The notes under the pieces were generated by a model that saw nothing but the letters and a program-made list of their open reading frames with translations, searched no databases and was not told where the DNA came from. DNA of 12,536 bases, from assembly GCA_004151065.3 (NCBI GenBank), contig NWUY0300005424.1:5835-18370 (forward strand). The letters are read 5' to 3'. Within the stretch, counting starts at the first letter, position 1, and every line of letters starts with the position of its first letter. Below are positions 1 to 7,681 of the stretch, piece by piece. The translations under genes were made by a program, and so were the position numbers. Source of the stretch: Larix sibirica (lineage: Eukaryota; Streptophyta; Pinopsida; Pinales; Pinaceae).

Positions 1-1
1 A

Positions 2-615
2 TTGGCTTATTCGACGATTGTATCAAACATTCCTCAATCTGGAAAGTGGTGGCATACTGCTTGTTGGAAGTGGCATCTTCCCCTGAAGGTGAAGATTTTT
101 ATCTGGCTTCTGTTGGAGGAGAAGATTTTGCTATGGGGTAATCTTCCGAAGAGGGGATTTTCTGGGCCTAATATCTACATTCATTGTATGCAGGATGTTG
201 AATCTTTTATTCATCTTTTTATAAATTGTTCATTCATGAGGAGAGTTTGGCATTCTTTGGGTAACCCTCTGCCCTCTTTAGATATTGGTCCAAATTTTTC
301 GCTTGAGTGCTGGTTTAAATGTGTCTTTCTACACAATTGGATGTTGGGTGTGTTAGCTAGCTTGGTTTCTTGGGAGATTTGGAAATCTCGCAACAGGAAT
401 ATTTTTGATAATATTGCTACCGATACTAGTTGTTTAGCATGTCGGGTTCAGTCTACAGCAAAGGATTTGGAGATTCAGACTCCTGATGTTCCAACTTTGG
501 TGGCCCGTAGTACTAGACCCTCTCGGCTACTTCGGTCAAGTAACCGAGCTCGTTTTGATGGTGCTACTTTTCCTTCTCTTGGGATTTGTGGGGCGGGTGC
601 CTTTATAGAACTTGA
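2..615 (+). pseudogene. Plant LINE-type reverse transcriptase C-terminus (zf-RVT plus start of RNase H), fragment
   Basis: The reading frame is open at the left edge and runs to the N at 616, so both ends are missing; the first codon is TTG and is not a convincing start. Residues about 28-83 resemble the zinc-binding domain (zf-RVT) that follows the polymerase in plant non-LTR retrotransposons: K-IFIWLLLEEKILLWGNLPKRG, then C62, E67, H71 and C76 ending in a VWH motif. The first cysteine of the expected CxxC pair is a tyrosine (Y59). WEIWKSRNRNIF at 124-135 is typical of this family. FDGA at 185-188 followed by a glycine-rich GICGAGAF looks like the first strand of an RNase H fold with its catalytic aspartate (D186). 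The rest of RNase H is lost where LTR sequence begins after the N. It is on the opposite strand to the copia element, so it is a separate element or its insertion site. No internal stop is seen, but it is too partial to be functional here. Confidence 0.75.
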
Positions 616-616
616 N
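616..616. other. Single-N joint between LINE fragment and LTR
   Basis: One ambiguous base separates LINE coding sequence from LTR sequence. LTR homology to the right-hand LTR begins at 619 (matching 12105). The first 244 bases of the LTR (as seen at 11861-12104) are absent on this side. The joint is therefore either an assembly gap written as one N or the edge of a truncated element. Confidence 0.8.
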
Positions 617-883
617 AGCTGCAACTGGTGGTTTGGAGGCTTCAACCTCAATAAGAAATACTTTCATCTCCAACTGAAATTATATATTCAGGCTGCAACC
701 TGAGTATATGTTTTGTACCCTTGCTCCACCCTTCCTCCCAAATATATAACAAGATTCCTTTTCAGCCTTCAAAATATTCCACCCTCGAATCATAGATTTC
801 ACCCCAAGATAAAAAATCACAAACCAAAAAAATATTTCAATTCAGTGCTCCTTTGTCTGCTCCTTCAATTGCTACTATCCAGT

Positions 884-1003
884 CATCCAAGCTCGCATCT
901 CTTTCAGGTGGTACTGTCTACCCATCCAAGCTTGTATCTCTTTCAGCCGATACCTTCTAACCTTTCCAAGATCGCAGCTCTTATCACCACATCGAAATGC
1001 ATA
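884..1003. repeat. Three imperfect 39-40 bp tandem repeats in LTR
   Basis: A unit beginning near CATCCAAGCTCGCATCTCTT recurs with its CCAAG core at 887, 926 and 966. The spacings are 39 and 40 bases. The same set is present in the right LTR from about 12379 to 12482, so it belongs to the family and is not a local accident. It lies just downstream of the TATA box in transcription sense, hence probably within R/U5 and transcribed. Confidence 0.75.
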
Positions 1004-1028
1004 CCTCAAAAATCACATCCAACTCTTC

Positions 1029-1036
1029 TATTTATA
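1029..1036 (-). promoter_or_regulatory. TATA box of the LTR promoter (left LTR)
   Basis: The minus strand reads TATAAATAGAAG, a near-ideal plant TATA box, about 720 bases into the LTR. The same sequence is kept in the right LTR at 12525-12532 although the surrounding LTR has diverged by about 10 percent. By the usual spacing, transcription would start about 30 bases further left, near 1000. The start site is inferred. Confidence 0.7.
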
Positions 1037-1143
1037 CAAAAGTCTTCTTCAATAACAAGTTACAGGATGACCTGTTTGGGGACTCCAAAATAAAAATTAT
1101 TTTTATTTAGGACCCAAATTTAACTGAGCCGACTTACAAATGT

Positions 1144-1167
1144 TGTTTTTAAATTAAATTAAAAACA
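1144..1167. repeat. A/T palindrome in U3
   Basis: TGTTTTTAA at the left end pairs with TTAAAAACA at the right end, giving 9-bp arms around a 6-base A/T centre. Its composition is very simple, so it may have arisen by chance. It lies between the TATA box and the periodic array. Confidence 0.4.
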
Positions 1168-1297
1168 TTTTTCTTAGGAAAGCCTTCTTTACTTGATGTT
1201 CTCACAATAAATGTTTTCCACACCGTTATTTAATAATTCCAGGTGTTATGTGAACATGTCCTCATTCAATCCATTAACCATCAATGCTTCGTGTGTC

Positions 1298-1696
1298 TGC
1301 GGGAATTCTTTAAACCTTTGCGGGCATTTCAATCAATGGTGGCGGGAATTTTTCTTCCAAGTGTGGGCATGTTGCCTAAAGGCCTACGGGCATTTTCTAG
1401 TGCAATGGCGGGCATTTTTCCATTGGGCCTGTGGGCATATTGTACCTTCAAAGACTATTGCGGGAATCTTCTTCAATATGCGTGCATTTTTCAACTGGAT
1501 GCGGACATTTTGTTCACTCATGTGGGCATTTTCCATTTATCATTTGGGCATCTTTCCATAAGCCTGCGGGCATATTCTATCACTGTTGGAGGGAATTTTC
1601 TATTATCCTGCAGGCATATTATTAAGGCATGCCGACATATTTTACACACAAACTTGCACTTCAATTACAAACTCTGCAGGCATTTGTGGGCATCCA
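1298..1696. repeat. Degenerate 21-22 bp periodic array (TGCGGGCATTTT-like) in U3
   Basis: About 19 variants of TGCGGGCATTTT occur, often with GGGAATTTT or GTGGGCAT. The unit starts I read are 1298, 1319, 1341, 1362, 1385, 1407, 1430, 1459, 1479, 1500, 1521, 1543, 1565, 1588, 1609, 1630, a decayed unit near 1652, 1675 and 1685. Most spacings are 20-23 bases; there is one of 29 and a final half-spacing of 10. The 10 bases between cores are not conserved. It is placed about 260-660 bases upstream of the TATA box, where U3 enhancer repeats of retroelements usually sit. Confidence 0.85.
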
Positions 1697-1725
1697 AAAA
1701 CACACTTTAAGACCTTAATTCTGTT

Positions 1726-1782
1726 TTGACATCAATGCCAATTCAAGATTCCAACAATCTCCCCCTTTGGCATTGATGTCAA
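1726..1782. repeat. Perfect 16-bp inverted repeat spanning the LTR/PPT junction
   Basis: TTGACATCAATGCCAA at 1726-1741 is the exact reverse complement of TTGGCATTGATGTCAA at 1767-1782. The 25-base loop holds the LTR terminus (1756) and the polypurine tract. A further partial copy, TTGACATCAATG, lies at 1834-1845 next to another polypurine tract. Confidence 0.9.
1757..1768 (-). other. Primary polypurine tract (PPT) for plus-strand priming
   Basis: The minus strand reads AAAGGGGGAGAT and abuts the LTR start TGTTGG. This is the classic plant copia arrangement, in which the RNase H-resistant purine tract primes plus-strand DNA synthesis at the LTR edge. Confidence 0.85.
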
Positions 1783-2101
1783 CACACAGCTCCCCCTGAC
1801 GATGAGCTTCCTCTGAATTTAATTTCTCCCCCTTTGACATCAATGGAAAAGAGGTGAAGAGCGTGTAACTAAACCTTCATTCTGACTACTGCTCCCCCTC
1901 TCAGTATGCATCTTCTTAATGCCAATCTCTGTCACCTCTGACTTATTAGACGTCATCTTGTCCTTGCATTAGATTTCCTTCAGTCAATATTTGCAATCAT
2001 GATCCTAGGACCTATTTCTTTTCTTGGAGAAGTCATCTTTTACTCTTGAGTCCATCCTCCAGCTCCATAAACTCAAGGTGTACTGAGGTCTTTGAAACAC
2101 C
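1757..2101 (-). other. 3' noncoding region of copy A with multiple PPTs
   Basis: There is no coding trace between the RNase H stop and the LTR. CTCCCCCT (AGGGGGAG on the minus strand) occurs four times: 1759-1766, 1790-1797, 1826-1833 and 1892-1899. Multiple PPT-like tracts upstream of the 3' LTR are a reported hallmark of Sireviruses. The part from about 1998 to 2101 aligns with about 6640-6737 of copy B, with clear divergence. Confidence 0.75.
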
Positions 2102-3028
2102 TCAAGTTTGGCTTGCCATATGGCAGCCTTTGTCCTTCATATGCAATAAACCATTCTTTTGTTGAGGAGATATAAGTACTCCCAGTTTATCTCTAGGGCT
2201 CTCAAAAGCCTCTATGGGTAGTGGCTTGGTAAAGATATCATCTATTTTCTCTTTAGTGTTCACATATTCCAACTTGATCTTTTGATCATGTGCTTGTTCT
2301 CTCAAAAGGTGATACTTAATGGGGATATGTTTGGTTTTAGCATGCATAACAGGGTTTTTTGATATGCTAATAGCACTTGTATTATCATAGTAAATTGAGA
2401 GTGGTTGATCATTCTTAATCTCAATATTTTCCAGTAGTTGTTTCATCCAGAGGAGTTGTGTGCAACATTCAACTAATGATATGTATTCTGCTTCAGTGGT
2501 TGATAATGAGACAAAGGATTTCCTTTTGCTTGACCAAGATACCAACCAATTTCCAAGGAAAAATACATCCCCACTTGTGCTTGTTCTATCATCGAGACTT
2601 CCTTCCCAATTTGCATCAGAAAATGATTTGAGGTCAAATTTCTCATCCTTTGGATACCATAGTCCATAATTAACAGTTACCTTAAGATATCTGAGGATTC
2701 TCTTGACAACTATCATGTGAGATTCCCTTGGTTTGGCCTGAAATATTGCCACTAGCCCAACTACTTGCATGATATCAGGACGTGATGCAGTAAGATATAA
2801 CAAACTTCTAATCATGGATCTATATGTCTTCTGATTTACAATAGGATATTCTTCTTCTTTGTTAATCTTACAACCAGTCATCATTGGTGTAGAAACAAGG
2901 GAGATTTCTATCATGCCAAACTTCTGAAGCATCTCTTTTAAATACTTAGATTGAGATATAAATATACCTGTGGAATCTTGTGAAATTTGTAGACCAAGGA
3001 AAAAGGTCAATTCACCTATCATGGACAT
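2102..3028 (-). pseudogene. Copia pol, RT connection and RNase H (copy A)
   Basis: This 308-residue open stretch is the C-terminal part of pol. It starts in the MSMIGELTFFLGLQ region that follows the YVDD strand of RT, continues through YRSM-x-RSLLYLTASRPDI (69-86; the usual glycine after MI is arginine at 74), and ends in RNase H. The RNase H acidic residues are visible: D138 in SFSDANWEG, E179 in TTEAEY, D215 in YYDN and D264 before FTKPLP (267-271 region). The family normally has CDN at 214-216, whereas this copy has YDN. Compared with copy B, the tail is more decayed (IDDIFTKPLPIEAFESP). The real protein would begin far upstream, so the ATG at 3028 is an internal methionine. A frame change at an A-run (3029-3045) and a stop separate it from the RT finger/palm segment. 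Confidence 0.9.
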
Positions 3029-3045
3029 CTCAATTTTTTTTCCAT

Positions 3046-3756
3046 TTATTCGGCAAATATTTGGCTAAAGCTTTCCTTGTTGCTTCCAAATATCAGATCA
3101 TCAACATACACAACCGTGATCAATAATTTATATCCTTTAAACTTGAGATAAAGGTTACTGTTTGTACTACTTCTCTGAAATCCTTGTTGAATTAAATACT
3201 TTTCTAACCGTTCATACCAAGCCCTGGGTGCTTGTTTGAGCCCGTAAAGAGATTTCTTTAGTTTCCAGACATAGTCTTTCTTTTCTGGACTTTCAAATCC
3301 TTCATGTTTCTCAGTATAAATTTCTTCCTTCAAGTCTCCATTTAGGAATGTTGAATTAACATCCATTTGATAAACCTTGAAGTTCTTGTAGCTAGCAAAT
3401 GCCAAAAATATCCTGATTAGTTCCATCCTAGCCACATGAGAAAAAGTTTCATCAAAATCAATTCCTTCCATTTGAGTATAACCTTTACACACCAATCTTG
3501 CCTTATTTCTAATGACTTTCCCATTTTCATCTAATTTATTTATGTAAACCCATTTAGTGTCAATGATGTTTTTATCTTGGGGTCTAGGAACTAATTCCCA
3601 GGTTCCACTTTTTTTAATTTGATCCAATTCTTCTTTCATATAAATTCTCCAAGATTCATCATTGGAAGCTTCATTGAAAGTTTTTGGTTCAATCGTTGAG
3701 AGCAGGGCTATATTTCTCTTCAGAGCTGCTGATCTAAGCTTCATACCTTCTTCCAT
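3046..3756 (-). pseudogene. Copia pol, reverse transcriptase core (copy A)
   Basis: This 236-residue segment carries the RNA-dependent DNA polymerase domain (RVT_2 type). GTWELVPRP is at 51-59, KARLV at 85-89, FSHVARMELIR at 105-115 (the family has PVAR, so P to H), QMDV at 130-133 with catalytic D132, LYGLKQAPRAWY at 170-181, and the catalytic YVDD at 217-220. The catalytic aspartates are intact. The segment ends in TAA at 3046-3048. The next domain continues in another frame after a run of eight A residues, so there is both a stop and a one-base frame change. Upstream it is in frame with the integrase tail, with two stops between. The methionine at 3756 is therefore not a true start. Confidence 0.92.
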
Positions 3757-3849
3757 GTGTCCAATAATAAGATCCTCAAGATGATCTCTCTATACAGATC
3801 TTATGGAGGACTTCTTACCTTTAGAAGTCTTTGTAGTAGTAGAGAGCAA

Positions 3850-4305
3850 TTATCTTCCTTCATCCTGATTCTGTTGATCACTTTGGTCCTTTAATTCTTC
3901 ATTTGTTGTTTCTTCTTCATTAGATAGATCATCATCATCAGTTTCAACAAATTCAGATTCTGGCATTTTTTGTTCCAATTCTTCATTTATGACTATATCT
4001 ATGCTTTCAACAATTCGCTTCAGACACTTGTTGTCACATTTATAGGCCCTTTTTTTAGTTGAATATCCTAAAAATATTCCTTCATCGGTTTTGGAGTGAA
4101 ATTTTCCCAAGTTGTCATCAATGATTTTTATGTAACATTTGCTTCCAAATATTTTGAAGTATTCTACAGTGGATTTTCTTCCTATCCATAGTTCATAAGG
4201 AGTCTTATCTCTGTTGACTCTCAATTGTGCTTTGTTTATGATGTAAAGAGCTTCTCCTACTGCCTGTCTCCAAAATGTTTCAGTCAAATTAGCTTCTAGT
4301 AGCAT
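3850..4305 (-). pseudogene. Copia pol, integrase C-terminal part (copy A)
   Basis: This 151-residue piece follows the integrase catalytic core. FWRQAVGEALYIIN (11-24), TPYELW (35-40), GSKCYI (54-59) and GKFHSKTDEGIFLGYS (67-82) are the usual copia integrase C-terminal signatures. Residues about 105-151 form an acidic, low-complexity linker (DDDDLSNEEETTNEEL) toward RT. The frame is the same as in the pieces on both sides. The breaks are a TAG at 4384-4386 upstream, and a TAA at 3850-3852 plus another TAG near 3790 downstream. The catalytic glutamate of the DDE triad lies just upstream at 4342-4344, outside this open stretch, in the same frame. Confidence 0.88.
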
Positions 4306-4383
4306 TGTTCTTGTTGCCTCTTGAACAATTCGATTCTTTCTTTCAGCTATACCATTTTGTTGATGTGTGTGGGTTGCGCAATA

Positions 4384-4767
4384 CTATCGCTTAATACCAT
4401 TTTCATCACAAAAATTCTGAAATTCACTTGATGTGAATTCCCCTCCATTATCTGATCTAAGACATTTGATTTTATGTCCACTCTCATTTTCAACCTTAGC
4501 TTTTAAAAGTTTAAATTTCTCAAATGCCTCTGATTTTCTCTTTAGAAAGGTGACCCAAGTCATTATGGAATAATCATCAATAAATAACATGAAGTATAAC
4601 TCACCTTGAAGAGTTTGAGTTCTTGCAGGTCCACATAGATCTGTATGGATAATTTCCAAAGGGTGTGATGTGGGCGGGCACACTTTTTCTTTGAAATTTG
4701 CTCTTACTCGTTTTTCGTGTTGACATGATCCACATAGTTTGTTTACAGGTTTTGAAACTTTTGGCAT
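4384..4767 (-). pseudogene. Copia pol, integrase HHCC end and catalytic core (copy A)
   Basis: This 127-residue open stretch begins in the zinc-binding region, where CGSC gives C12 and C15 of the HHCC finger; the two histidines lie upstream near 4820. The rve core follows: D43 in HTDLCGP, FIDDYS at 63-67, and D106 in RSDNGGEF. The third acidic residue (E) is beyond a TAG stop at 4384-4386, in the same frame. This enzyme would join the cDNA to host DNA in the nucleus. Copy B differs by one residue (A48 here, T in B) because of the base at 4626/9262. Confidence 0.9.
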
Positions 4768-4842
4768 CCCTCGAACAACTTCAATTTGAATAATTTTTAC
4801 TATGTTGTCAAAGTTTAGGTGGGCTAATATTTTGTGCCAAAG

Positions 4843-5194
4843 CTAGTTGTTATTACTTTGACTGATGAGACATCTTTCTCCTTCTATCTCTTCCAAAACA
4901 TAGACAATTCCTGGTGATCTGACTCCTATTCCTGTGATATGGTTGGATCCATTTCTTCTTATTTCACAATGATTTGTAAAGAAAGTGACATTGAAATTGG
5001 CATCACAAAGTTGTCCAACACTTAGTAGGTCATGATTCAATCCTTTAACAGAGAGGAAAAATTCCATTTTAGAGATACAGTTCCCTTTCCAAGTATTTTG
5101 GCTATTCCAGTGTCTCCAAATGATACATCACCACCATTGTTCCTTTTGAGTGTGAGAAATTTGTTCTTATCTCCAGTCATGTGTTTTGTACATC
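4843..5194 (-). pseudogene. Copia pol, protease remainder and pre-integrase region (copy A)
   Basis: The left part (4843-5067, 74 residues) contains LNHDLLSVGQLCD, the usual sequence between protease and the integrase zinc finger (gag_pre-integrs). It ends in TAG at 4843-4845, after which the same frame continues with LWHKILAHL, which gives the finger histidines. The right part (about 5068-5194) is in a different frame and reads CTKHMTGDKNKF, the sequence following the protease active-site Asp. A frame change therefore lies near 5055-5070. The active-site DSG itself is cut off by the N at 5195. Confidence 0.85.
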
Positions 5195-5195
5195 N
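5195..5195. other. Single-N joint between copy A and copy B
   Basis: Protease sequence of copy A stops at 5194. Unrelated noncoding sequence of copy B starts at 5196. The homologous position in copy B (9830) continues into protease for another 36 bases, so the join is abrupt and marked by one N. Confidence 0.85.
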
Positions 5196-6737
5196 ATGAC
5201 AAAGGGTCAAACACTTAAAAAATTGTATTATGAGATCATGCTGAAATGCCTGCTCCCTTTTGACACTATTGGATTGGTCCTTGGAATGTGTGTCAAGATC
5301 AACACTTAATTTTTCACTGAACTTAATGCTCTCCCTATCTGATATGCTGATGTGGTTGTTTTGGTCTTTCTTCTAAGAAAAAAACTCCTGCTCATGCCAA
5401 TCTACTGATCACATGCTCATGCTTATGGCTTGATGCCTATATGTCAATGTTGCTCATTGACCAACTCACAATAGTAGACCTACCCATGTTACTTCACAAG
5501 TCAACACACCCATGGGGAACTGTTTCCCAAACACATTTCTAAACTCAGTCAATATTTGACTTTAGAATGAAGTCATTAGTCTTCTCTCAATCACAATTTA
5601 CTCAGTTGCTTGTCTCAATCAAACACGTTACTTCTGAGTCAAACTGATCAGAATTCAGTGCTTTAATTTAGATCTTCAATGGTATACTCAAAATGATGTC
5701 ACAAATATGGAGAGTGCCCAAACTTCATGTGCATATCAAATTTCCACTATATGTCTATTGCAAGGGAGATTCTAATGCTTTCTTGTTGTGCATGCTTAGC
5801 CTTTAATTTTGTTAGACAAACCAGTACTAGATGACTTTGGAAGTCTTCACAAAATGTATATAGAGATCAAACGTTCAGATTCCAAAGTGATTAGGATGGC
5901 AGTTATCAGACTTTGATTGTCTTCTACTTGCTAAGATTGTCTTTCTCCTGTTCTTTTGCTTGTTCATAACTCTTATTCAAGGATAACTTAGGTCTCTTCC
6001 AGATCAATTAATACTCCTTATGTATGGCCTTATCAGGATGGTAATGAAAGTTTGTGCCAAACATGACTTTATCAGTAGAGATTGCTCCAGCTAGTATAAA
6101 GGTTCTCCTAGCCTTTTTCACCAACCCACTTTCGATGCAAAATTTCATCCAAGGAGATATCATAGTTATTGCTTCTGTTCATCTGTCTTTATGAGATGAA
6201 TAGGATTTATCTCATAAGCTTGTCAACCATTTCAATTGTTCATCAGGAATCATCAATGCTACATGGACTACTATAGAAATATCATGGTCTTCATAAGCTT
6301 CAATGTCTTCTTGGTTCACTGAGAAACTTGCTCCCCCTCGGAATGGGATTATCTTCTTTTCAATCAGATGCTGCAATCAAACGATCTTCAAACTTGCCTT
6401 TGTTCTCTATCATTGTTTTTTTTTTTTTTCTCTTGTGTGTTTATGCCATATAAGTCATACAACCATATCCAAAACTAGAGAGAGTCATACTCAACAAACA
6501 TACAGTAAATTCATATAAGGTAAGCATGCATCAATGACAACTACTTAAAGCTACTTCACCATATTCCCCCCCCTATCAACATGCCAACATCATCACTTAT
6601 TAAACTTTATCCTTGCCTTACTTTTGTTTTCAAATTCAACCACGATCCTTGGACCTATTTGGAGCAGCCTTCTCTTGCCTTTGAGTTCATCCTCCAAACT
6701 TCATGAACTCAAGGTGTGCCAAGGTCTTTAAAATACC
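5196..6737. other. Noncoding stretch downstream of copy B RNase H; no gene seen
   Basis: About 1.5 kb holds no convincing coding sequence on either strand; the only longer plus-strand frame (6303-6518) crosses a poly-T run and has no family signature. By position it is the 3' noncoding region of copy B. PPT-like tracts are at 6331-6338 (CTCCCCCT) and 6566-6573 (C8), and a T14 run is at 6416-6429. Only about 6640-6737 aligns with copy A. I could not find the LTR seen at 617-1756: no GGGCATTTT array, 39-bp repeats or TGTTGG terminus next to a PPT. It could be unrelated inserted DNA, another element's LTR or a diverged 3' spacer. Confidence 0.6.
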
Positions 6738-7664
6738 TCAAGTTTGGCTTGCCATATGGCAGCCATCGTCCTTCATAAGCAACAAACCATTCTTTTGTTG
6801 AGGATATATAAGTACTCCCAGTTTATCTCTAAGGTTCTCAAAAGCCTCTCTGGGTAGTGGCTTGGTAAAGAAATCAACTATTTGTTCTTTAGTGTTCACA
6901 TATTCCAATTTGATATTTTGATCATGTGCTTGTTCTCTAAAAAAGTGATACTTAATGGGGATATGTTTGGTTTTAGCATGCATAAAAGGGTTTTTTGATA
7001 TGCTAATAGCACTTGTATTATCACAGTAGATTGAGAGTGGTTGATCATTCTTAATCTCAATATTTTCCAGTAGTTGTTTCATCCAGAGGAGTTGTGTGCA
7101 ACATTCAACTAATGATATATATTCTGCTTCAGTGGTTGATAATGAGACAAAGGATTTCCTTTTGCTTGACCAAGATACCAACCAATTTCCAAGGAAAAAT
7201 ACATCCCCACTTGTGCTTGTTCTATCATCGAGACTTCCTTCCCAATTTGCATCAGAAAATGATTTGAGGTCAAATTTCTCATCCTTTGGATACCATAGTC
7301 CATAATTAACAGTTACCTTAAGATATCTGAGGATTCTCTTGACAACTATCATGTGAGATTCCCTTGGTTTGGCCTGAAATATTGCCACTAGCCCAACTAC
7401 TTGCATGATATCAGGACGTGATGCAGTAAGATATAACAAACTTCTAATCATGGATCTATACGTCTTCTGATTTACAATAGGATATTCTTCTTCTTTGTTA
7501 ATCTTACAACCAGTCATCATTGGTGTAGAAACAAGGGAGATTTCTATCATGCCAAACTTCTGAAGCATCTCTTTTAAATACTTAGATTGAGATATAAATA
7601 TACCTGTGGAATCTTGTGAAATTTGTAGACCAAGGAAAAAGGTCAATTCACCTATCATGGACAT
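6738..7664 (-). pseudogene. Copia pol, RT connection and RNase H (copy B)
   Basis: The length (308 residues) and start are the same as in the copy A segment. The RNase H active-site residues D138, E179, D215 and D264 are present. This copy keeps YCDN at 213-216 and QIVDFFTKPLPREAFENL near the end, both closer to the usual family sequence than copy A (YYDN; KIDDIFTKPLPIEAFESP). Differences between the copies are confined to residues from about 213 onward, the C-terminal third. The N-terminal two thirds are the same protein. A frame change at an eight-A run (7665-7681) separates it from the RT core, exactly as in copy A. Confidence 0.9.
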
Positions 7665-7681
7665 CTCAATTTTTTTTCCAT

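Larger units (their letters stand above)
617..1756 (-). mobile_element. 3' LTR of copia element, truncated at its U5 end
   Basis: On the minus strand this LTR starts with TGTTGGAATC at 1756, directly after a polypurine tract, and runs leftward. Positions 619-1050 match 12105-12536, the start of the opposite LTR, at roughly 90 percent by eye, with at least one indel near 860-870 (12350-12365 on the right). The inner LTR end, seen only on the right (11861, reading ...TTATTCA on the minus strand), is missing here because of the N at 616. Adding the missing 244 bases gives a full LTR of about 1.4 kb, with TG...CA ends. U3 is 1756 to about 1000, and R plus U5 lies to the left. It holds a TATA box, a 39-bp repeat set and a long 21-22 bp periodic array, each listed separately. 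The forward-strand reading frames across it are low-complexity shadows. Confidence 0.85.
617..5194 (-). mobile_element. Copia (Sirevirus-like) element, copy A: protease end to 3' LTR
   Basis: Read on the minus strand, this piece runs from inside protease (5194) through integrase, RT and RNase H to the 3' noncoding region and 3' LTR. The order integrase before RT is diagnostic of Ty1/copia. Motifs such as TASRPDI, SKNPVMH and FTKPLP fit the SIRE lineage. Gag and the 5' LTR are absent because the piece ends at an N inside protease. At least four in-frame stops and two frame changes make it non-autonomous. Confidence 0.85.
2041..5194. repeat. Large direct duplication, left copy
   Basis: This aligns without gaps to 6677-9830 at an offset of 4636. 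By eye, 2394-5194 shows only four differences, all transitions: 2483 G/A, 2825 T/C, 4626 C/T and 5160 T/C. In about 2102-2393 there are about 19 differences. Stops and frame changes are shared with the right copy. Confidence 0.9.

Noticed and set aside
713-1093. Plus-strand frame of 126 codons, with a similar one at 12196-12456
   Set aside because: Both lie in the LTR and cover the 39-bp repeats; low complexity (S, P, L) and antisense to the element. Shared presence follows from LTR homology, not coding.
1298-1696. CRISPR-like periodic array
   Set aside because: Units are degenerate, only about 12 bases long with 10-base gaps, sit in a plant LTR and have no cas genes nearby.
1211-1710. Plus-strand open frames over the LTR repeat array
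   Set aside because: They are overlapping frames through a degenerate nucleotide repeat, rich in F, C, H and W, and match no family; the DNA periodicity explains them.
2460-2669. Plus-strand 69-codon frame, also at 7096-7305
   Set aside because: It is antisense shadow of the RNase H coding sequence.
5515-5528. Small inverted repeat GGGAA...TTCCC
   Set aside because: Five-base arms are expected by chance in this length of sequence and nothing nearby gives it a role.
6416-6429. T14 run as a LINE/SINE poly-A tail or Pol III terminator
   Set aside because: No adjacent A-box/B-box, target-site duplication or LINE 3' end was recognised; a lone homopolymer in AT-rich DNA is weak evidence.
5196-6737. 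Envelope-like gene downstream of RNase H, as in some Sireviruses
   Set aside because: No minus-strand frame of useful length, signal peptide or membrane segments could be found there.
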